Of a stretch of DNA of 8,885 bases, positions 5,332-8,885 are shown piece by piece. The stretch is from an uncultured Rhodanobacter sp. (lineage in GTDB: Bacteria > Pseudomonadota > Gammaproteobacteria > Xanthomonadales > Rhodanobacteraceae). Where the stretch lies: NCBI GenBank assembly GCA_937906285.1, contig CALCWL010000096.1, forward strand, positions 1 to 8,885, given 5' to 3'. The position numbers and the translations under genes are program-made. Below the pieces are notes generated by a model that saw nothing but the letters and a program-made list of their open reading frames with translations, ran no database searches and had not been told where the DNA came from. Within the stretch, counting starts at the first letter, position 1, and every line of letters begins with the position of its first letter.

Positions 5332-6276
5332 TCACTGATAGAAAAGGTCGAAGGTCACCGTGGCCTTGACCGCTCCGCCGGTGACGGTTGGCGCCGTCTG
5401 GAAGTACTGTGCGAAATACGGGATCGAGGTCGTCGCATTGGGCGGCGTCACCACGGTCTGGGTCTCGAACTGCATCGGGGTGGAGTTGCTGTCCAGGATG
5501 CGCACGCCGATGCCCGCCGCATAGCCCGCGCCGGAGGGTGCCACCACGCCGGTGTGGCTGTCCGGGTTGGAGGCATGCATGGTGATGCTGGCCACCGCCG
5601 TGCCGCTGGGACAGCTGAGCTGGATCTGGAACGGCGTCTTGCCCGAGGTCGAGCCGATCCCGGCGAATGCGCTGGTGGTCACCGTGGGCAGGGTCACGTA
5701 GATCGGGTTGGTGACGATGGTGCAGCTCGGCGTGGTGAAGGTGATCGAGTTGCCCAGCCGGAAGGTTTCGGGGTACAGCGCATTGCCCGAGTCATCGTCC
5801 CAGCGCCAGCGGCCCAGCTCGCCGGCCGCCAATACGCTGCCCGAGGTGATCGGGCCGGTCTTCACCAGCTCCAGGCCCGAGGTGACACTGAAGGTCGAGG
5901 ACGACAACCACTCGTTGTTGAGCGGGTAGCGCGTCAGGTAGTCGGTCGGATGGGTCAGGCGGTAGCCCAGCCCCGGTATGCCGGTTTCATACGTGACATT
6001 GTCTGCAAGGTAGCCGCCGCGCGTGTTGGTTACGCCGTAGGTCATCCAGTCCCCGAAGTATCCGTTGCAGGAGATTACCGGCGGGTTCATGGGGGCTGCC
6101 TGGGCAGAAGTCGCAAGCACGGTTCCGACGGCCGTGTTGGCCGCGATCGTGATGGTCGACGGGAGGCTGAACGTGACCGAGGTGTTGCCGCCGGAGGCGT
6201 ACTGGCATTTTGCGTGGACGCCCAGCGGAACGGTCAGCAGCAACAGCATCGTCCACAGCCAATTGGCGCGCATCAT
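5332..6276 (-). CDS. FimH-like two-domain fimbrial tip adhesin
   Basis: The 314-residue secreted protein is predicted to sit at the tip of a chaperone-usher fimbria. A signal peptide (WLWTMLLLLTVPLGVHA) would be cut at about residue 22, leaving KCQYASGG. The N-terminal half (23-180) has one cysteine pair (C24, C70) and fits a receptor-binding domain; its ligand cannot be told from the sequence. The C-terminal half (181-314) is a classic pilin domain: PSCTIVTNPIYVTLPTV (183-199), FAGIGSTSGKTPFQIQLSC (204-222, C185-C222), AAGIGVRILDSNSTPMQF (253-270), IPYFAQYFQT (285-294) and a terminal FYQ that supplies the chaperone-binding strand. The frame is open to 6426, but the ATG at 6276 has a GGAG site 6 nt upstream and opens directly into the signal peptide. 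It overlaps the usher stop by 4 bp (ATGA), so it is the next gene of that operon. A second ATG follows immediately. Confidence 0.88.
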   Translation of the reverse strand: MMRANWLWTMLLLLTVPLGVHAKCQYASGGNTSVTFSLPSTITIAANTAVGTVLATSAQAAPMNPPVISCNGYFGDWMTYGVTNTRGGYLADNVTYETGIPGLGYRLTHPTDYLTRYPLNNEWLSSSTFSVTSGLELVKTGPITSGSVLAAGELGRWRWDDDSGNALYPETFRLGNSITFTTPSCTIVTNPIYVTLPTVTTSAFAGIGSTSGKTPFQIQLSCPSGTAVASITMHASNPDSHTGVVAPSGAGYAAGIGVRILDSNSTPMQFETQTVVTPPNATTSIPYFAQYFQTAPTVTGGAVKATVTFDLFYQ

Positions 6277-8885
6277 GTTCCACTCCCGGCGACCTGCGCC
6301 GTGTCGCGTGACGGTTCGCAGGTGACGTCGATCTTTTCGATCGCGCCGGCGGTGCGCTTCGCCTTGTCTTGCGCTTTCAACTGATACGGCAGCGAGCAGG
6401 TGCGGGCGACGTCCTGATCCTGCCACTGCACGCTGAGCCGACCGCTTGCGTGGGGCACGCGCACCATGATCTGCCCGGCCTGGCCGACCACGCCTACCGG
6501 CGTGCCCTGCGCGTCGTCGACCTCGGCGCCGAACGGCAGCGTCTTGCCGTCCGGGAGGCGGGTCTGGATCAGCACGAAGCGGCCGCTTTCGCTCTTGAAC
6601 CTGATCAGCACCACCGCGCCGGCGCGCGGGGCGATCTGCGCGCTGGTGCTGTCCAGCTGCACGTCCAGCGACAGGCCGGCGGGGTCGATGTCGATCCGGT
6701 TGAGCTGGTACGGGGTGAGGTACGGGATCAGCGCATAGCCGGCGTGCCCGATCTTCAGGCCGGCGGCGTTGATGACCCGCGCACCGGCGGCGTCCTGCGC
6801 CTCGACGATGCCCACGGTGTCGCCCAGCGGCTGGCCGAAGGTGACGCCTCCGGGATGCGCCACGATGCCGCCGGCCAGGTTGAGCGAGGCCTGCGAATAG
6901 CCGCTGCCCGCGCCGAAGCCGGCATTGAGCTGCACGTGACTGCCGCGATAGCCCGCGTTGACGCTGCCGCTGGTACCCACCGCGCCGCTGTCGCGACCGC
7001 CGTCGTGGGTGGCGGTGACGCCGTAGTTGAACTGGTCGTTGTTGCCGGCAGTGCCGCTGACGGTGGCCTGCTCCTGCGTGGCGTCGCTGCCGCTGCGGCT
7101 CAGTGCGCCGGTGAGGACGGGCGCGTGCGCACCGTTGCCAAGCGGGATGGTGAGGTTGAGCATGAAGCGGTTTTCGCTGCGCCCGAACAGGTTGCGCTCG
7201 CGGCTGGCCGAAACGTTGTAGTTCAGCCGGCCGATCGAATTGTTGTAGCCGACCTGGAATTGCGTGTCGGTGCCGCCGCGGTTCCAGTAGTCGCGCGCCG
7301 AACCGGTGACGTAGAGCGAGCCGCCGGCCGTGCCCAGGCGCTGGCTGAGGTTGATGCTGAAGTTGTTGCGCTGGCGATCGACGCCAGCCGTTTCCAGCGC
7401 GCCGGTGTAGTTGACGCCGGCCAGCGCCGCCTGCTGCTCCGGAGTGAGCAAACCGGCCACCGGCACGCCGTTGATCAGGATCGGCTGCGCCGGCCCGCTG
7501 GCGAACACGGGCAGGCCGCGCCGCGCGTAGTCGCGGGCGCGCGCGGCATCGCGCAGGGTCAGGTAACCGCTGGTGGAATAGCGATAGGCCGCCACGGAAA
7601 GCGAGGTGCCGGTGGGCGCCATGATCTTGCTGTAGCTCAACCGCACGCTCTGGCCGGACATCGTGTCGAGGCCGGGAATGCGCGTGCGCGCGCCGGTGAT
7701 GTCCATCGCGAAAGCGCCGTAGCGGGTGTTCAGCGCACTGCCCAGCAGCACCGCACCGTAGCCCTGCGAGCCGATCACGCCGGCATAGCCGGTCAGCAGG
7801 TTGGTGAAGCCGTGCTGCAGGGTGGCCTGCACCACATTCGGCTCATCCTCGATGGTCTGCTCGCGCAGCTGGCCGGCCGCGACGCTGAAGCGGTTGACGC
7901 CAGGGCGCAACAGTTGCGGCACCGAGGCGTACGGCACCGAAAAGGTGTGCACGCGGCCGCTGGCTTCGGTCACGCTGACCTCGAGGTCGCCGCCGTAGCC
8001 GGTCGCGTACAGGTCGTCGATCACGAACGGGCCGGGCGCCACCGTGGTCTGGTAGATCAGCATGCCGTTCTGGCGCACCACCACCTTGGCGTTGCTGTCG
8101 GCCACGCCGCGCACGGTGGGCGCGTAGCCGCGCAGCGACTGCGGCTGCATGCGGTCGTCGGTGGCGATCTGCACGCCGCGCAGGCCGAAGCTGTCGAAGA
8201 TCTCGCCGCTGGTCCAGGAGTCGCCCACGGTCAGCTGCGCGCGCAGCGCGGTCAGGTCGCGCTGCGCGTAGGTCGCGATGTTCTGCCAGTGATGCGAGGA
8301 ACCAGCGCCGGCCGTGCCGGATTGCCAGTTCAGCGTCGAGTTGTGACGCAGCCGCCACGCGCCGAGGTTGAGGCCGGCGTCCAGGCCAAGGTAGGTCGAG
8401 GTCTGGCGCAGGCTGCCGGCGCTGGTGCGGTAGCTGTTCAAGTTGTAGTTGAGCAGGCCGGCAGTAACGCCGGCGTCCCAGTATTTCGGGTCGACATAGC
8501 CGCGCGCGGCGTGTCCCAGGAACGCCTGCGGCACGCTGGCGTCCAGCCGCAGGTCGCCCAGGTCGAAGCCGAGGCTGGCGCCGGGGATCACGCGCGTGAT
8601 GTCGACGCAGGCGGCCGGATCGGCCATCTCGGCAAGCAGCGCATCGGTGAGATGGGCCGGCTGCAGGCCCAGCGTGTCCAGCAGCGCCGGGGTCACGCAG
8701 GGCGTGGCGCTGGCGTCGGGCGAGGGCGCGGCCAGGCGCACGTCGCGGCGGCCGACCGGCGCGTCGTTGAGGTAGATGTCGACGCTGTAGTTTCCCGCAG
8801 GCACGAAATTGCCGCGCTCGAAGCGCGACAGGTCGGTGGTGTTCTGGCCCGCACCGGCGAGCATGCTGCGGTCGAAGTTGGCATC
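6273..8885 (-). CDS. Outer-membrane fimbrial usher, FimD/PapC family (partial, N-terminus cut by window edge)
   Basis: The usher is the outer-membrane pore that takes chaperone-bound subunits and threads the growing fimbria outward. The frame stays open to the right edge; the visible part is 870 residues and begins DANFDRSMLAGAG, ahead of the conserved DLSRFERGNFVPAGNYSVDIYLN block. An ATG at 8864 is internal and not the true start. Only the signal peptide and the first residues of the N-terminal domain are missing. Numbering from that ATG: N-terminal chaperone-binding domain to about 120 with C56 and C86; barrel and plug region with LRGYAPTVRGVA (245-256), QNGMLIYQTTVAPGPF (265-280) and VPYASVPQLLRPGVNRF (310-326); beta barrel to about 650; C-terminal domains with LPFGAEV, GVVGQAG and a final cysteine pair (C823, C849). 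No frameshift is seen. The stop overlaps the adhesin start. The chaperone gene, normally just upstream, should lie beyond the edge. Confidence 0.95.
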   Translation of the reverse strand, partial: DANFDRSMLAGAGQNTTDLSRFERGNFVPAGNYSVDIYLNDAPVGRRDVRLAAPSPDASATPCVTPALLDTLGLQPAHLTDALLAEMADPAACVDITRVIPGASLGFDLGDLRLDASVPQAFLGHAARGYVDPKYWDAGVTAGLLNYNLNSYRTSAGSLRQTSTYLGLDAGLNLGAWRLRHNSTLNWQSGTAGAGSSHHWQNIATYAQRDLTALRAQLTVGDSWTSGEIFDSFGLRGVQIATDDRMQPQSLRGYAPTVRGVADSNAKVVVRQNGMLIYQTTVAPGPFVIDDLYATGYGGDLEVSVTEASGRVHTFSVPYASVPQLLRPGVNRFSVAAGQLREQTIEDEPNVVQATLQHGFTNLLTGYAGVIGSQGYGAVLLGSALNTRYGAFAMDITGARTRIPGLDTMSGQSVRLSYSKIMAPTGTSLSVAAYRYSTSGYLTLRDAARARDYARRGLPVFASGPAQPILINGVPVAGLLTPEQQAALAGVNYTGALETAGVDRQRNNFSINLSQRLGTAGGSLYVTGSARDYWNRGGTDTQFQVGYNNSIGRLNYNVSASRERNLFGRSENRFMLNLTIPLGNGAHAPVLTGALSRSGSDATQEQATVSGTAGNNDQFNYGVTATHDGGRDSGAVGTSGSVNAGYRGSHVQLNAGFGAGSGYSQASLNLAGGIVAHPGGVTFGQPLGDTVGIVEAQDAAGARVINAAGLKIGHAGYALIPYLTPYQLNRIDIDPAGLSLDVQLDSTSAQIAPRAGAVVLIRFKSESGRFVLIQTRLPDGKTLPFGAEVDDAQGTPVGVVGQAGQIMVRVPHASGRLSVQWQDQDVARTCSLPYQLKAQDKAKRTAGAIEKIDVTCEPSRDTAQVAGSGT

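Noticed and set aside
5554..6384. A 276-residue plus-strand frame opposite the adhesin.
   Set aside because: It is antisense to a protein with clear pilin motifs, and its translation is Gly/Arg-rich with no domain or signal.

Overview
The window is high-GC bacterial DNA, most likely from a Xanthomonadales gammaproteobacterium of the Rhodanobacteraceae (Rhodanobacter/Dyella-like). The evidence is the divergent rpsU/tsaD pair, closely E. coli-like YadG/YadH proteins, GTAG-headed REP hairpins, GGGAATC heptamer strings between genes, and a perfect CRP/Clp-type operator. The family assignment is an inference from gene content and style; no marker gene long enough for a firm placement is present.

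Layout. Bases 1-1371 are housekeeping: the start of rpsU (ribosomal protein S21, minus strand) and divergent tsaD (tRNA t6A synthesis). A clear sigma70 promoter for rpsU overlaps the first codons of the tsaD frame. tsaD converges on an RluF-type pseudouridine synthase gene (1372-2004, minus), and a two-hairpin REP element fills the gap. The RluF-like protein lacks about 29 residues that contain the catalytic aspartate motif, while both flanks are intact, so it looks like a clean in-frame deletion. Upstream of it lie two facing arrays of a 7-bp repeat, one just before its start codon and one running into the yadH stop codon.

Bases 2148-3874 (minus) hold an overlapping ABC exporter pair, yadG (ATPase) and yadH (ABC-2 permease). 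Divergent from it is a 248-residue ferredoxin-NADP reductase-like flavoprotein (3966-4712, plus).

Bases 4713-8885 are a chaperone-usher fimbriae locus. On the minus strand, a nearly complete outer-membrane usher (cut by the right edge) is followed, with a 4-bp start/stop overlap, by a FimH-like two-domain tip adhesin. Facing them on the plus strand is a very short secreted pilin-like protein of 124 residues. Its upstream region has a perfect TGTGA-N6-TCACA operator followed by a strong long-range stem that ends one base before the ribosome binding site. The periplasmic chaperone and main pilin are not in the window and probably lie beyond the right edge.

The points most worth following are the catalytic-motif deletion in the RluF homologue, the Clp-type operator plus structured leader before the mini-pilin, and the paired heptamer arrays that could fold across the yadH-rluF junction.
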